A DNA stretch of 64,000 bases, from the NCBI GenBank assembly GCA_038502055.1, contig JAXRKN010000043.1, positions 3,100,001 through 3,164,000 on the forward strand, read 5' to 3'. Positions 45,901-60,017 of the stretch are shown here, in pieces; positions within the stretch are counted from its first letter, which is position 1, and the number at the start of each line of letters is the position of its first letter. The notes under the pieces are model-generated. The model worked only from the letters and a program-made list of their open reading frames with translations, was not told the DNA's origin and ran no database searches. This DNA is from Tanytarsus gracilentus. Lineage: Eukaryota > Arthropoda > Insecta > Diptera > Chironomidae. The translations under genes were made by a program, and so were the position numbers.

Positions 45901-48900
45901 TAATGACCCTCATAATTTTCTATCGCAAACGAAATTTAAATTTTCAAATTATGCAAAATTATTTTTGGCACTTTAGCGCGCAAAAAAAAGAAGAAAAATG
46001 CAGTCAGCGACAGAAAGTGAACTCTATTTCGTAACTTAATCACCTTGACACATTAGACTCGCTATGTTAGATCTGTTACATATGTTTGCATCTCACGCGA
46101 TGTTTTAAAAATAAAATTTTTGTGAGAGAATTTTTTGCGGAGAGAAATGTGCAAGTTTTCATTCATAAAAAAGTGCCGGTAACTTGTTTTGACGATCACA
46201 TGTGCGAGAAAAATTCATTCGAGAGAGTCACGAGAGAAAATTGAGAGCTTTTTAATGTTGAGCGAGAGAGCGAAAAAAGCTCAAAATTGAGGGAAAAAAA
46301 TCCTCAAATGCGGCACGCTTGCATAAACGAATTTTAGTTTATTCTTGCCACTCAAACTGTCAGCATGTGAAAAAACTTTCAGTTGAAAACTAATCAGAAG
46401 TGAATTTTTTAAACAAGGTGATAAGTTTTTTAAGTTAGTGATAAAAAATTCTATTGGTGTTCTAAATTTTTTTGACATTTTAATTCACATTGACATTGTT
46501 AAATTTTTTTGAGTTTGACCTCAAAATTTGAAAAAATTTGTCATAAATGTTTTTTATTTATTTTAATAAAATTCAATTTTTTTAATAAATTTCAATTTTT
46601 TGATGAGTTGTAAAAAATTTACAACTTTACAACTTTAATTACAAACTAATCGCCGCATTTCTTTTACGACATTTCAATGTGAACTCTTTCAAGTTTTAAT
46701 TAAAAATAATTTTTTGCTAATGCCTTTAGTTGACACAAAGTCATTGAAACTTTTTTTTACTCTTTTCTTTTGGGCCGCATGTCAAGGCTATGACGATATC
46801 TTTTTTGTTGTGTATAGTGAAAAAACCTTTTTTATGACTAAAGCACACAGTGCGATATGTGCATGTGCTAAAATTAATAAAAATTTATTATTTGTGTCGA
46901 GAAACTCCTTAAATTATTATTTTTACTCTCCACATATTTGCGTGTGAAATGACCATATTGAGTGAATTTACTTTCATTCTAAAAGTTTACTCTTGAAATT
47001 TATTAAGAGGATCATAAACGAATATAAATTAAGATTAAATTATTAAAAAATAAATTTCCAAGGGATTTATTTTTTATTTGCAATGTTCGCATGCATAAAA
47101 TGAGTAAAAATATTGAAGGAATTTAAAATTTATAGCTGGAAGTTGTGAATGAACAAAATGTGAATGAAGAAGAGATTTAAAGTGATTTAAGAGGATTTAT
47201 TAAGGGATGAGCGTAAAAATGTTGATAGCTGTGCGATTATTGGAGAAAAATATTTAATTTTTAAGTTGATCGAAAACTTTTTTTATTTTATCAATTTTTA
47301 GTTTTTATAAAGTTACAATTAAATCTAATGATATATCTCTAATTGATTTGTAATAAGAGATGCAATTAAAAAATTTCATTTTATCTGACTCACAATGATT
47401 ATTGTTAAGAAGAAGCAATTAATCAAGCACTTAAAAAATTTATCGTGGACAAAAGAAAGTTTGTTAAAAAGAAATTAAAAAATTGTTAAATGTGAGAAAT
47501 TTTTCTAGCAATTAAATGATTATAAAGTTTTTTAATAGAACATTTTTTATGACTTTTTAATTTAATTTTTAAAAAAGTTTATAAACTTCTCAAAACTCGC
47601 GTAATTACTTTAACCCACTTGTTTACTTCCTATCACATTTAAGTGACGTTTAACATAATCATGATGCATTTTATAGCTCGAGCCGCCATAATTTCTGATA
47701 TAAATTTTATTAAATTTCATAAAGGGATGAAAAAAGGGTCAAACATAAGTTTTGATGTTTATGTTTGTATTTTATTCTATAAATAGAAGAAAATTCACTA
47801 GAAGCAATAAATTTATGTTTTCGAAGGAATTTCTACTCGCATAAGAAAATTATGAGCTCAAAGTATGTCAGATGCAGAACTAATAAATTTCGATTACCCT
47901 ACTCGAAAGCGACAAGATCGTTGCATGTATCGTGATAGGGTTCAAGTATTGTAAGCTCGACCCTTAAATCAATTTTTTCTCCATCAGAGCACAAAAAAAT
48001 TTCCATAAAGCACGCAAATCTGTCGATTAACGAACTCAAGTGCAATATTATGTTCCACAACACTTCACGTGGTGCTCCTTTTCCTCCATTTGATCTACTT
48101 TCGTTAGCACGCCATAGAAGAAAAACTTAATGTTTGGTTAACATTTTTACATTCATGCTTTTGAAGGGAGAGGAAAAATTTACGAAATGCTCTGCATAAA
48201 ATTTATGTCACAATATCATTTACGTTTCATTAGTTATCGAATATTTGTTAGTGTTGCAAGGCGGCAAAGTTTATGAAGTAATTTTTAAAAATTTAAAAAT
48301 TGAGTGCTTTAAAATTATTGCAGTTGAAAATATTTTATTGCAGTTTAACTATTTAATAAATTATATTTTTTAAACTGATAAATTGCCCACCCTTGACCAA
48401 ACCATCTTCGCACAAAAAAACACATCTAATCGAACCACATCGATGATAATTTTGTGTAGTCTGCAAACATTCCCAGACTTTCATTATGATACATGATATC
48501 TCATTCAATATTTCTATAAAAAGGAGACAGACACGAGAATTTTTGACCAGGAATGAAAATTTATAAAAATTTAATATTTTTTCAAATTTTTTTTAACGTA
48601 TTTTGAATTTTCAAATTTAATTGTCAACTTTCAAAAAAGCTCCTGTGCTGTGTTTGACTCAATAATATTTCCATAAATTTTTCTCCATAGTTATCGAAGA
48701 GAAAATTTTTTATTTCCGCCACATTGTGCGAAGACGAAAAAAAAATCCTTCTTGAATCCAATGAAGCATCAAATATCTGGGTTATGATGGTTGTGTAACG
48801 ATTTCGAGATGAATAAATTTACGATTCTCCATGTGAGTTTCTCACCATGATCGATTGGTGGTTTGATATTGAAAGTATTGTGAATCGTTTCGTTTAAACA

Positions 48901-49551
48901 TCATTTAAAGTCTTTAGAAATGTTCGGCACGTCTTGCATCTGCCTTTCGGGGTGACGGATATTATTTATTTTCTTAGTGTCGCACTTTTTTCATTTTTCA
49001 TGTGACTTCTTTAAGGATGAACATTATTCTTTCCGCTTTCCTCCTTTTTTTGATGAAATTTTATCTCTCGTGGGAAAAATTTCCTTTTTTAAACGTTGAG
49101 GTTGATGAACTTCAGCAAGGCTCAATGAAATCGTTTAGAAATCTTTTTTTGAGGATATTATTTACAGGCTAAAAATATATGGAAAAATATTTTCAATATC
49201 AAAATCGATTCAATGAGGTTGGAATTAAATTTCTATTTCGAAAATCTAAAATTGATTTTCTTGCACAAAATTCTACAAATTAATTTGATTGATTTAAATC
49301 TTCTTAATTTTTTTCATTCAACTAATTTTTTATTTTCTCTCCACAGAGTCTTTAAAATAATCATCATTAAAAAATCTACAATTGCTATCATCATCAACCA
49401 TTTGACGACGTCAGCAACAAGTGAAAACTTTTTATATTCAGAGAAAAGTCAAGAAGAAAAATTTCTTCGTGCATCGTTGCAAAAATAAATTTTCTTTAAA
49501 TTAAAAACGGGAACAAAAAAATTAATTATTGTGAGCCATTCCAGATGTGTA
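42918..49551. other. gene-poor region, about 6.6 kb
   Basis: The first 360 bases are the second copy of the duplicated SVWC tail. After that no gene is recognisable. GAGA-rich sequence with initiator-like words around 46200-46390 could be a promoter or enhancer, possibly of an upstream non-coding exon of the guanylate cyclase. A frame at 46720-46947 starts with a signal-like stretch but is AT-driven and has no other support. Confidence 0.5.
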
Positions 49552-52500
49552 ATGAAGTGGAAGTTGCTCACGCTCAATCAAAAGTTTGTGTTGTTATTGT
49601 TTAATTGTTTCTTCCTCCTCAACCTCATCACCATCGTCAGTTGTGATGTCTTCAAACTCGGCTACATAACTGGTTCACATCGTCGTCATGGCAATCGCGA
49701 GTATGAGCGACCGGGTGAGTTTAACTTAATTAGATTGAGAAGTGCAACGAAAGTTGAGTTTGTGCAAAATATTTTTCAAGTTGAAATTATTCAGAGCTCA
49801 TGTATAAAAATTGAAAAGCTCACAAATTGTGTTCGGAGAAATTCAGGGAGAAATTTTAATTCGTGATGAAATTTGAAATGTTTTAAAATCGTCGAGTTTC
49901 ATGAAATAACTGGGAGCTTTTTGTTAATTGAATTTAGGCTAATTTAATTTATTTAAGATCGTCTAAAAACTATTCTTACATCAATAACTTTTCACATTTA
50001 TCTCCATCCGAAAGTTTTTAAGTGATTTTTACTTCTTTTTTATTCACTTCTAAATTTATGCCTTGGGGTCGCGTAAGTTTATAAAATAATTACGGTCTCA
50101 ATTTACAAGCGAAATTCTTGTGGAAAATTTTCACACATAAAAAACTTTTAAATTACAAACTTTAATTAAAATTGTTAAAATTTTTCCTGAATCACTAGAA
50201 GGAATTTTTGAGAATTTTTATAATCTATGAAACTTTTGTATTTTATTCAGTTGAGAATGCTTGTAGGACATTATCCAGAAATGCAAGCATGTATGTTGCG
50301 ATGGGTAAGGCACTGCGATCTTGCGACCTATTGTAACATGAATGCAAGCATAAAATTGTTCAAGTAAATTCCTTACAAAGTCACATGAGAGGAATTTAAA
50401 TCGATAAAATTTAATAATATTATAAAATAAACTTTTGACTCTTGAAAAATATTTTATTCTTTGAAAAACTAATTTTCTATTTATGTGCAATGGAATTTTC
50501 ATCCTACATGCATTGAAAGTTGAAGTTTATTGAACTAAGGACCATTTTTCTACAGGATGATTTTAATTTTTTTTCAACTGCAACATTTTCAAATGTTTTA
50601 TTACAGCATAATTTTATGAAGGAAATTACGCTCTATAAATTTTCCATTTATCCTCACGTCACGTCCTGTCAAAAGCTGCCTTACAATTCAATTTAAACAC
50701 TCCCTCCGCAACAATTTCGCACACTGTAAAACTTAATGCATTATGCATGCTCACTTCCTCATTTCAAGTTTATTTTATTCCACGCACAATTGCCATAAAT
50801 GAGGAGTAGAAAAAATTGCCCTAATTCGCACGTCACAAATCTATGTCAGTGGAGATGAAAAAAATATTTAATGAAGAACTCACGACATTCAGAAGCAACA
50901 GCTTTTTGAGAGAAAATGTCAACACGAGTGCATTTGTTTTATGGATCGTAAAGAGTGAAAGGGTGAATAACAGGTGGTTGAGATTTAATTGAGGTTGCAT
51001 TTTTAAACTGGGAATTTAAAGCTTTTATAGTGGAAAAGTTTAAAAATAAACAATTTTAAAATCTTTTAATCACAATCATAAATTTTGAAAAGCTCAAAAA
51101 TTTAAGTTTTTATATTTTATTAGTTAAAGTTTTAATTTTATTTTATTAAATTTCTTCAAACTAAAAATTGATCATATCAAAAGCTTTTTTAATAAAAACT
51201 CATCTTAATTTTTCAAATGAAAATTGAAAGCTTCATAAACTTTAAACTTGAAAAAGCTCAAAACTTAAAAACTTTTTAATTAAAAATAATTTTCAGAAAG
51301 CTCCAAAAACTTTCCTTCAAAAGTCATTTGCAACTTTTTTATCATTTTCTCTCGAGCTTTATTATTTGCTCAGTGGTTTATGAAAAAGGAAAACTGAAAG
51401 GACGAAGAGAGTTGAAATGAAAAGATCACAATACTCGAGTTTAAATTCAAGCAAATGAAAAATGTCACTTGAGTAAAAACTTTTCCTTGTTGTGCTCTCA
51501 ATTGCACATTTCTAAGTGCTAATTTAATTGATTTTAGGTCTCACAATCTCCGGCGCTCTGACTCTTGCCGCTACGGAAGTGAATAATGAAAAGCTCGCCA
51601 AACTAAATCACTCAATTGAGTTCATTGTGGCGGAGACTTATGGTGAGGAGATTTCGAGTATACGCGAGACAGCATCGCTATGGAAGCAGGACATTTTCGG
51701 TTACATTGGACCGCAAGAGACGTGCAATCATGAGGGTCGCATGGCGGCAGCTTTTAATCTTCCAATGATCTCTTACTTTTGTACTAACTATGAGACTTCA
51801 AATAAGCGAGATTTTCCCACCTTCGCACGAACTCGACCGCCCGACACGCAAATTGCCAAATCTGTTGCTTCTCTTTTGCTCGCCTACAATTGGACTCAGG
51901 TAACATTTTTCCATGTGGATCATGACAGTAGTAATATTGCGCCCATCGCCAAGACTGTGATAAATACATTAACGATGGTTGGAATTAAATTCAACGCGGT
52001 GCACACGTGGATGGAGGATTATTATCATGGCTACAGAGAGAATCCATTCGACGAGATGGTGGAAAAGACTTACAGGGACACTAGAAGTGAGTGACGAAGT
52101 TAAATTATTTTTTTAACACTTTTTAGTATCTTCAATTTTTAAAATTTAAACTTCGATCCACAGTTTATTTAATATTGGGCCAGTTCCACGAGCACATCGG
52201 ACTTATGTACGCACTTTATAATCGAGGACTGTTAAGTGATGGTGATTTGCATAAAATTTCACTTAAAATTGAGAATTAACATTTTTTATAAATGCAGGCG
52301 AGTATTTTGTGGTTGGGATGGACATTGAACAGTACGACACTGCCGACCCGGAAAAATACTTGAAAGGTTTATTGGCTAGTGAGCAGGAGGCGTGGGTCGG
52401 CGATGCCTATCAATCATATCTTGCAGTTCTTCCATCACCAACAATCGGCTTCGAAAGTTTCGCTGACAAAGTGAGAAGTTGCTAAATATTTTTTTAATGC

Positions 52501-55500
52501 TGGTGATTAAAATAATTTTAATTTTCTATCACGTAGGTGAACAAATTTTTGGAACTGCCGCCATTCGAGCATCCAAACCCGGTTAAGAAATTCAACAAAG
52601 CTAAATTGGTAAATTAACTAAAAATAAACATACAAACTTTTTGAGGCTGCTTTTACACGTCAAGTTCCTCCAATTACTCTTCGCATTAGAAGACGTAAAA
52701 TTGTTTTCGCGCATAAAATTCCGCTGACAGTTTTCAAGTCGTAAATTTTATTTCTTTTCTTGCGAAAAAATTCTTCAACGTCGAGTTTTGTGTTCGCAGG
52801 TTTGGAAATGAATTTTTAAGTGAATTCTTTCGACTTGTTGCTACATAAACGAGATGGGTTGGGTTTTCAGCAGATTAAATCTCGCATGTCATAAATTTAT
52901 ATTTCGGGTGGTGTCAGAATTATGGTCGAAAATTGACAATTTACAGTCAACAAAATGATTGAGGATGGCGCAATAAATTTCTAATGTTGTTGACAATGAA
53001 AGTTTGAAAATAATTTTTAGCATCCGATAAGTTCAATAACTTTGATATGGATGATTGGCATAAATTGATGTAGGTGAGATTGAAAAGTGCTCAATGAGAT
53101 TGCGATTGTGGGTTGAATTTTGATTTCTGGGTTAAAGTGGAAAATTAGTAAGGAAAGCTTTTTAAAAGGGGTTCAGGATATTTTTTCACCTGAATTCAAT
53201 CATTTTAAAAAATGAGTAAATTGTCCATCCACAAAATGTCCTTGCAAAAAATTTAAGATAAGCTTTCGTTCAATTCAAAAAATTAGAAATTTATTTACTC
53301 TTTAAATTGCTGCTTATTTGCTAATTTCACTCGAGATTAATTTCCATCCTCATTTCACTCGACAATCTCGACTTTTCTCACCATTATTTTCCCTCAATTT
53401 AATTTTCATCACAATTCGTTTTTGATTGCGGCTTTAATGCTTCGCAGAAAAAAAAACATTTTCGAGCAGTTTGTAAACTTCGCATTGTGTTATCGGGTAA
53501 ATCTTAATGTTTCCTCCATTTGTTGCCGAAAATGCGACTCATTTGTGAAAAATGTATATAAATTTGACTCGCGTGGAAGAAATATTCAAAAAAGTGCGTT
53601 GACCTCAGACGTGTTTGACACATGAAAACAGAATCGAAACCCTTTTTTCTTTAAGTTTATTTTTGTTACGATAGATCCGAGCGGAAGCGGCTTATTTATA
53701 CGACGCAGTACATCTGTATGCTGAAGCTTTGGTCGCTTGTTTGGAGAACGGCAAGGATCCGAAAAATGGAAGTTACATCATTAATGCGATTAAGGGTCGA
53801 AGATATCAAAGTGCTATGGGGTAGGTCAAAATTACCGAATAAAGTAAATTCAATTTTCCTTCATTAGCCGCTCACAGTTTTCTAGTTCACATTGATGAAA
53901 ATGGCGATGCTGGTGGTAACTACACAATTCTCGGAATGAACCTGATGAATAATGCGAGAACCAACCAGAGCATTTACGGATTGCTTCCTGTTGGAACTTT
54001 CATAACAAGAACAAATCTGAGTGACAGCATTCCGGTAAGATTATGTGCGGAAATGGGATAGAAAACAGATAAATTTATGGGATTTAGAGTAGGGGGTTTG
54101 TACGAAAGATGCGTCATAGCAAAAAAGTCAATTTATTCAATTTTTTAAACATTTAATTTTTCATATTAAATAATTATTTTGAAGTGACGAAATTTTCAAA
54201 TTTATCCTCAACTATTTTTGTTTCAACATAAAAGAACCTCTTTTCACATATGACTCATATTATTATTTCCCAATAAATAAATTTTCTCTTGTTACGAAAA
54301 ATTTTCGTCGACAGTTAAACGCAAAAGAAAAAATCAATTTTTTCCCAACTTTATTTCTTCGTTTCTTTTTTCTCTGATTGTTATCATAAAATAAATTTTT
54401 TCTTGTTTCATCTCAACTTTATTCCGCTTTATTGAATAAACAGTTTCGTGTTCAGGTGAGCTTTTTTCTCCTTCACATGTTTATCTCATGTCCTCACGAT
54501 TGCCCTTTAGTTTCGAAAAAATGTGTTTTGTTATTTTTTTCTGTGCATGTTCCTTTTATTAGTTTTCCCTTGTTACCACTTTAGCACCCGACAATCAACA
54601 ATCACGGGCAGTAGTTTAGAAATTATGTTGTTTGTGAATTGCGTTGTAGGAAGAGTTTTTTGTGTCAAGGGGTGGAAATCTCATAACGGCATGTTCATTT
54701 TTGTTTTGAATTTTTAAAATTCTTTTTTTTAATTCAATTTTTTCTGCTCAAGGATCTTCAACTTTTCGAGCCACTTTCGTGGGTGGGTGGAGGTCCGCCC
54801 GTTGCAGAGCCCTTCTGTGGGTATCGCGGTGAAAAGTGCATTAGTTATGCGAGAGAGATAACTGGAGCAGTTGCGGGCATCTTCTTGCTTATTCTCACCA
54901 TCGTTTCACTCGTATTGTACCGCAATTGGCGCTACGAACAAGAACTCGACAGCCTTTTATGGAAGATTGACTTTAAGGAAATTCAAATGCACGATAGTGA
55001 AGTCAGTGGCAATCAGAAGCAAACAAGAGCAACACATCCACTCATAAGAACAAGTCAAGTCAGCTTGAGTTCTAATCCTGACGCTGATTTTCGATATTCA
55101 ACAATTTTCACGCCAATTGGACTCTACAAAGGTCAACTTTATGCGATAAAGAAAATAAGAAAGAAATCGGTGGATATCACGAGGGAAATGAAAATGGAAT
55201 TAAAAATGGTGAGCTAGAAAAGAGACACGAGAGCTTTCATAGTTTGAAGATTAAAAATACGTTACGAAAGTTTCTCAATATTTTTATGTTTTTAGCTTTT
55301 AATCTAACAATTTCTTTTACATTTCTCAATCAGCTTCGAGATATTCGCCATGACAATTTAAATGCATTTATTGGCGCATGCACTGAACCGCCAAATATCT
55401 GTATCATCACGGAATATTGCTCGCGTGGAAGTCTCAAGGACGTTCTTGAGAATGATGATGTGAAGTTGGATAACATGTTTATTGCGTCATTAGTTTTTGA

Positions 55501-57861
55501 TTTGATTCGAGTGAGATATTTTTTTGCTATTTTATCATTGATTATGGTGAGATTACATGAGAATTACATTTGCAGGGCATGACCTACCTTCACGAGTCAA
55601 CGCTGAGAGTTCATGGTAATCTGTGTACATCGAATTGCCTCATTGACTCACGCTGGGTAGTAAAGTTGAGTGATTTTGGTCTTTATGCATTTAAGAAGGG
55701 CGGCAGTAGTGTGGTTAACAATCATGGCTGTGATGGCGGAAATAATAACTTAAGCGACAATAATGAACTTTACGATGAGAATTTGCTTCTTTTACCTGTA
55801 AGACGTGGCAGCACTGACTCGAAAAAGATTGCCGTAAAATATGAGAGTGAGTTGAGAAAACCTCAAAAATTGTTCTCGAGGATTAAAACTTTCCAGACTT
55901 GAAAGCCTTTGAAAGTTTATTGACGAAAATAAAATATTATTTTTCCTTATCTTAGAATTGCTCTACAAAGCTCCGGAACTGTTGAGAACTGTCAGCAACT
56001 TTAATACCATCCTCATACCTGGCACTCAAAAGGGAGATATTTATTCGTTTGCTATAATTCTCTATGAAATTCACACGAGGTGAGTAATTAAAATTAAATT
56101 TTTTAAAAGCTTTGAAAGCTCTTAAATATAACAAAAGTTAAGAAGATCCAACAATTTTTCAACCCCATTGACAATAATTCCATCCTTTCATTCTCAGAAA
56201 CGGTCCTTTTGGCGAGATTGATTGCACTTATTACGACTGCTTGAAACGACTCACCGTTCCCGTGGACATTACAAATCCTTTTCGACCGTCACTTCAACCC
56301 CTCGAGACATCGTTCGACTGTGTCCGTGACTGTATTCGAGAGTGCTGGTCTGAATGTACTGAATCAAGACCCGATTTTAAATCAATTCGAACGAAACTTC
56401 GCCCGTTGAGGAAAGGAATGCGACCGAATATTTTCGATAATATGATGGCAATGATGGAAAAGTATGCAAATAATTTGGAACAATTGGTTGACGAGAGGAC
56501 GGATCAGTTACAAGAGGAGAAGAAAAAAACGGAAGCTTTGCTGCTCGAGATGCTTCCGAGGCCCGTAGCGGAGCAACTCAAGCGTGGCAATAAAGTTGAG
56601 GCGGAAAGTTACGACATGGTCACGATTTACTTCTCAGATATTGTTGGATTCACGACAATGTCGGCGGAATCGACGCCACTTCAAGTGGTCGATTTCCTCA
56701 ATGATCTTTACACGTGTTTCGACTCCATTATTGGAAATTATGATGTATATAAAGTGGAAACCATTGGTGACGCTTACATGGTGTGCTCGGGGCTTCCAAT
56801 CAGGTCAGCTTTTTTTAAACTTTGTCAATTTGAAATTGTGTAAATTTTTTCGTTTAGAAATGGTGACATTCATGCGGGAGAAATTGCCAGCATGTCAATA
56901 CACTTGCTGGAAGCAATTAAAGAGTTTAAAATTAGACATCGACCTGCTGAAAAGTTACTGCTCAGAATAGGTATTCACAGTGGACCTGTTTGTGCTGGTG
57001 TTGTTGGACTCAAAATGCCACGATTTTGTTTGGTGAGATTTTCAACATTTTTTTAGTGAAATTCATTAAAACAATTTTAATCAGTTTGGTGACACAGTCA
57101 ACACTTCATCGAGGATGGAATCGACCGGTGAAGCTCTTCGCATTCATTGCAGTCACGAGTGTAAAAAGCTCCTCGACACCCTTGGCGGTTATCTCTTTGA
57201 AGATCGCGGTAAAATTCCGATTAAAGGCAAAGGCGATTTAAATACCTACTGGCTTGTTGGTGAACTCGAGGAATATAAAGTCAAACGCTATCAAGCGAGA
57301 ACTGAACGACGCGCATCTAAAAATAGCGCAAAACAAATCTCAAAATTCCTTCAAGCTCAAAAGGAACTTCAAAAAAGCTCAATGAAGGGAACAAAAAGTT
57401 TCATCGCGCCCACCAATGGAAATCGTCTCACACCATTTGTGAATAATCTCGTTCGATCGACAAGCTTTGACTCACCGAAAAAGCTTCGATTTGCTGCTGA
57501 CATCATGCAGGAAATTGAAAATCATCATCATTACAGCAGCAACAAATATCTCCGGTATAGCAATGACGCACTCATCGAAGTCATAAATGAGCAGATATCA
57601 GTAAAGAAATCGAATGAGTCGCTAATATTTGCGGTCGTTAATGCGAATGAGAAGCCAAGAAGTAGCGAGGATGATATCACAGCATCATGTCCATGCATCA
57701 ATCAAGAAATAACTGAATTTATTTGTAATGGTGAAGACTTTTTTGATGAATTTTTGCCAATCGATGACGAAAGTCGGGCGGTGAATTGCGAAGACCTTCC
57801 ACTGCAGATTAAAACGCCAACAATAAAAATTACAAGCAGTACACCGCTCTTGTCACAATAA
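49552..57861 (+). CDS. Gyc76C: receptor-type guanylate cyclase (Gyc76C-like)
   Basis: Fourteen exons join in frame to 1307 residues: 49552-49714, 51538-52086, 52164-52241, 52298-52470, 52537-52608, 53675-53820, 53878-54034, 54753-55208, 55334-55510, 55576-55846, 55956-56079, 56198-56803, 56858-57032 and 57085-57861. It makes cGMP from GTP at the plasma membrane. Order: signal peptide (FVLLLFNCFFLLNLITIVSC), ligand-binding domain (FARTRPPDTQIAKSV), membrane helix near residues 480-500 (AGIFLLILTIVSLVLY), pseudokinase domain (YAIKKI; HGN for HRD; SDFG), dimerisation coil (NNLEQLVDERTDQLQ), then the cyclase domain. Both metal Asp motifs (FSDIVGF, IGDAY) and the guanine-selecting Glu (KVETIGD) and Cys (PRFCLFGD) are present. 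A roughly 200-residue tail has no recognised domain. The long introns (49715-51537, 52609-53674, 54035-54752) hold nothing recognisable. The start is the ATG heading the signal peptide. Confidence 0.92.
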
Positions 57862-58433
57862 AAAAGTGACTGACATGTTGTCGCGCTTTCTAGTCAATTT
57901 TTTATTTTTAACCATTTTTATATCAATTTGGGGATTTTCCCTCAACTGTCAAATTTATAAACTACATATATATGAGTGTCGATAGAAATCTTCCGCAGAG
58001 TCGGTCAAATTTAAGAGAGTGAAACTGTATTAAGAACGTGTGATAATTTTTGAAAGATGATAAATGTGCATAAATAATGGAAAATATTTAATTAAATGTT
58101 TTATACGAATGGAAATGACGAGCCAAAAATTTAGAATTTGGTGTGATCAATTAGACTTGAAGTACTGCCAGAATCAGAATGTTAATTTGGAGTTATCTGA
58201 AAAACCGTTAAAAAATTTGAATTTTTTTCTGACGGTTTTCATTAAAAAATCAAACTAAATTTTTAATTTAAAATCAGGTGTTTACAAACTTTTATGTACT
58301 TAAATAAAAATCCCATGAATTTTTTGAAAAAATTATTCGAGATATTTTAATAAAATTTATTATTTATTGAATTAAAATCGGATTTTTCTTTTATCACACA
58401 AATTTCACATCAGCATCATTTTATTCATTTCAC
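57862..58433. other. convergent spacer, guanylate cyclase / protease
   Basis: 3' flanks of two convergent genes. No coding signal; the open frame at 58064-58258 has no support. Confidence 0.6.
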
Positions 58434-59424
58434 TTATGGACGAATTGGAATTCCCGTGACTTTAGAGATCCATGAAAGATATTTCGAGACTCTCGTGTAA
58501 CCCGACGGATCGCCTTTTGCGCATCCTCGAGAACTCACAAATGAGACGATTCCAATTTGAACGATTGTGTCGCCATCTCTTATCACCAAAGGACCGCCGG
58601 AGTCTATGAAAAATTAATTAATTTCTAAGGGGTGAACACTCAAATTCAATTTACCTCCAATGCACGCATTATGATTAATATCATTCGGATCTTTCGCACA
58701 AATTACGTTTTCAGTCACAATTTTAGATCCATAAATACTTTCACACGATTTTTTCGAGATAATTTTCAATTCAACATAATCCAGGAATTTATTTACATTC
58801 GACGTGTCTGTCGTTCTGCCATAACCAGAAACAGTTGCTTTCAAATTAAGAAACGGATGTTTTTCTTGTGAATATTTAGGTAGATAGACATGACTGATGG
58901 TTGGCGCATTAACTGGCAATTCAGGAATTTTAATGAGAGCAAGATCATTATTGAGATTTTTTGGATTAAATTCGGGATGCTCGATGGCAGATGAGACGAA
59001 AATTTTCATAATTGGCGATTGAAGGAGCATCGAACCAACGCCAATTTCGAAGGTTGTGTAACCTCGAACGCCTGAGAATTTAAAAATTATAAATTTTGAT
59101 ATGAAAATTAAGTGAAACGCCTACAATGAGCTGCAGTCAAAATCCAAGTCTGTCCAATGACACTTCCACCACAGAACGACGACGATGACGCAGAACCATT
59201 GTTAGCTTTAATTGAAACCGTGTATGGAAATTGTCCCGTCTGCGATCGTGTTCCGCCGATTATTTTTCCGGTGTATTTTTTCTCGATTGTTGGCAAGTCG
59301 CTCTGAAAAAGTTCTTTCATTAGTTCACATGTACTCGATAAATTATCAAGCTATCACTCACATCTGGAAATGCAACAGCAAAAACAGCTGTAAAGTAAGA
59401 CAGCAATAAAAAATATTTCCTCAT
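58434..59424 (-). CDS. chymotrypsin-like serine protease (intact triad)
   Basis: Exons 59424-59362, 59302-59125, 59071-58655 and 58603-58434 encode 275 residues. A signal peptide (MRKYFLLLSYFTAVFAVA) leads to a short propeptide ending YTGK, then the mature start IIGGTRSQTGQFPYTV, so activation by a trypsin-like cut is expected. The catalytic residues are all present: TAAHC (the Cys codon is split by an intron), NNDLALIKI and GDSGGP. The specificity position before the active serine is Asn or His rather than Asp, which argues against trypsin and for a chymotrypsin, elastase or collagenase-like enzyme. The loop C-IGG-DSGGP has one residue more than the usual C-x-G-DSGGP. TATA, initiator and GATA sites lie upstream. 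Unlike the three homologues at 27-32 kb it should be active, probably in the gut. Confidence 0.92.
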
Positions 59425-59475
59425 TTTCTTGGGAAGATTCTGGCAACCCAAATTACACAGGAGTAAAACGCGAAT

Positions 59476-59512
59476 GACTGAAACTCTTTATTTTTCCTCT
59501 TCGGCTTTTATA
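59476..59512 (-). promoter_or_regulatory. core promoter of the protease
   Basis: On the coding strand TATAAAAG (59512-59505) is followed about 30 bases later by a TCAGTC initiator (59481-59476), 52 bases before the ATG at 59424. Confidence 0.7.
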
Positions 59513-59528
59513 CTTTCAGCACTTTTTG

Positions 59529-59538
59529 TTATCTTATC
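59529..59538 (-). promoter_or_regulatory. tandem GATA site upstream of the protease
   Basis: GATAAGATAA on the coding strand, 17 bases upstream of the TATA box. A second GATAAGAT is at 59591-59598. The same 10-mer (other orientation) lies before both CRAL-TRIO genes. Confidence 0.55.
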
Positions 59539-60017
59539 TTGTTTCAAGACACTGAATTGATACTGTTTAAATAGTAAAACATTATGGACGATAAGATTGC
59601 GCTCAGATGGTCGATGAAAATTTTCACTTTTCCAGTTGACGTTTTGGGAAGCCCGAAAGAGCTTGCAAAGGGGTGGAAACTTTTCAACTTTCTCACAACA
59701 TTAATTGATTGATTTTAAATAATTAATTGATTAATTCAAATTGACTTGAAGGTTAATTTTTATCATGCTTACAACTCACAATTGATGTTAATTAATAAAT
59801 TAATTTTATTATCAATTGCGCTGATATTAATTTTTTTATTCAATGAAAATACTTTTTCTTCTAATCTAATCAAAGTCTCCAAAAAGTTCATTGAGGTCAG
59901 AAACTGTTTGCGAGTTAAATTTTATCAATAATATTTTTTATTTACAGGATAAAAATAATTATAAAATCTCACAATTTGTTCTAACGCAAATGACGTTAGA
60001 TATTTTTTTGAAATACT

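Noticed and set aside
46714..46947. Frame with a signal-peptide-like start
   Set aside because: First in-frame ATG is 46720; the rest is low-complexity AT-rich translation with no cysteine pattern or promoter.
47880..47960. tRNA-like stretch with GGGTTCAAGTATTG
   Set aside because: No matching acceptor stem or anticodon arm could be formed around the TTC word.
48500..48560. TATAAAAAGG word resembling a promoter
   Set aside because: No initiator at the right distance and no gene downstream until 49552 with a fitting leader.
54523..54717. 64-codon hydrophobic frame inside a guanylate cyclase intron
   Set aside because: It lies wholly in the intron between two well-joined exons and has no independent support.
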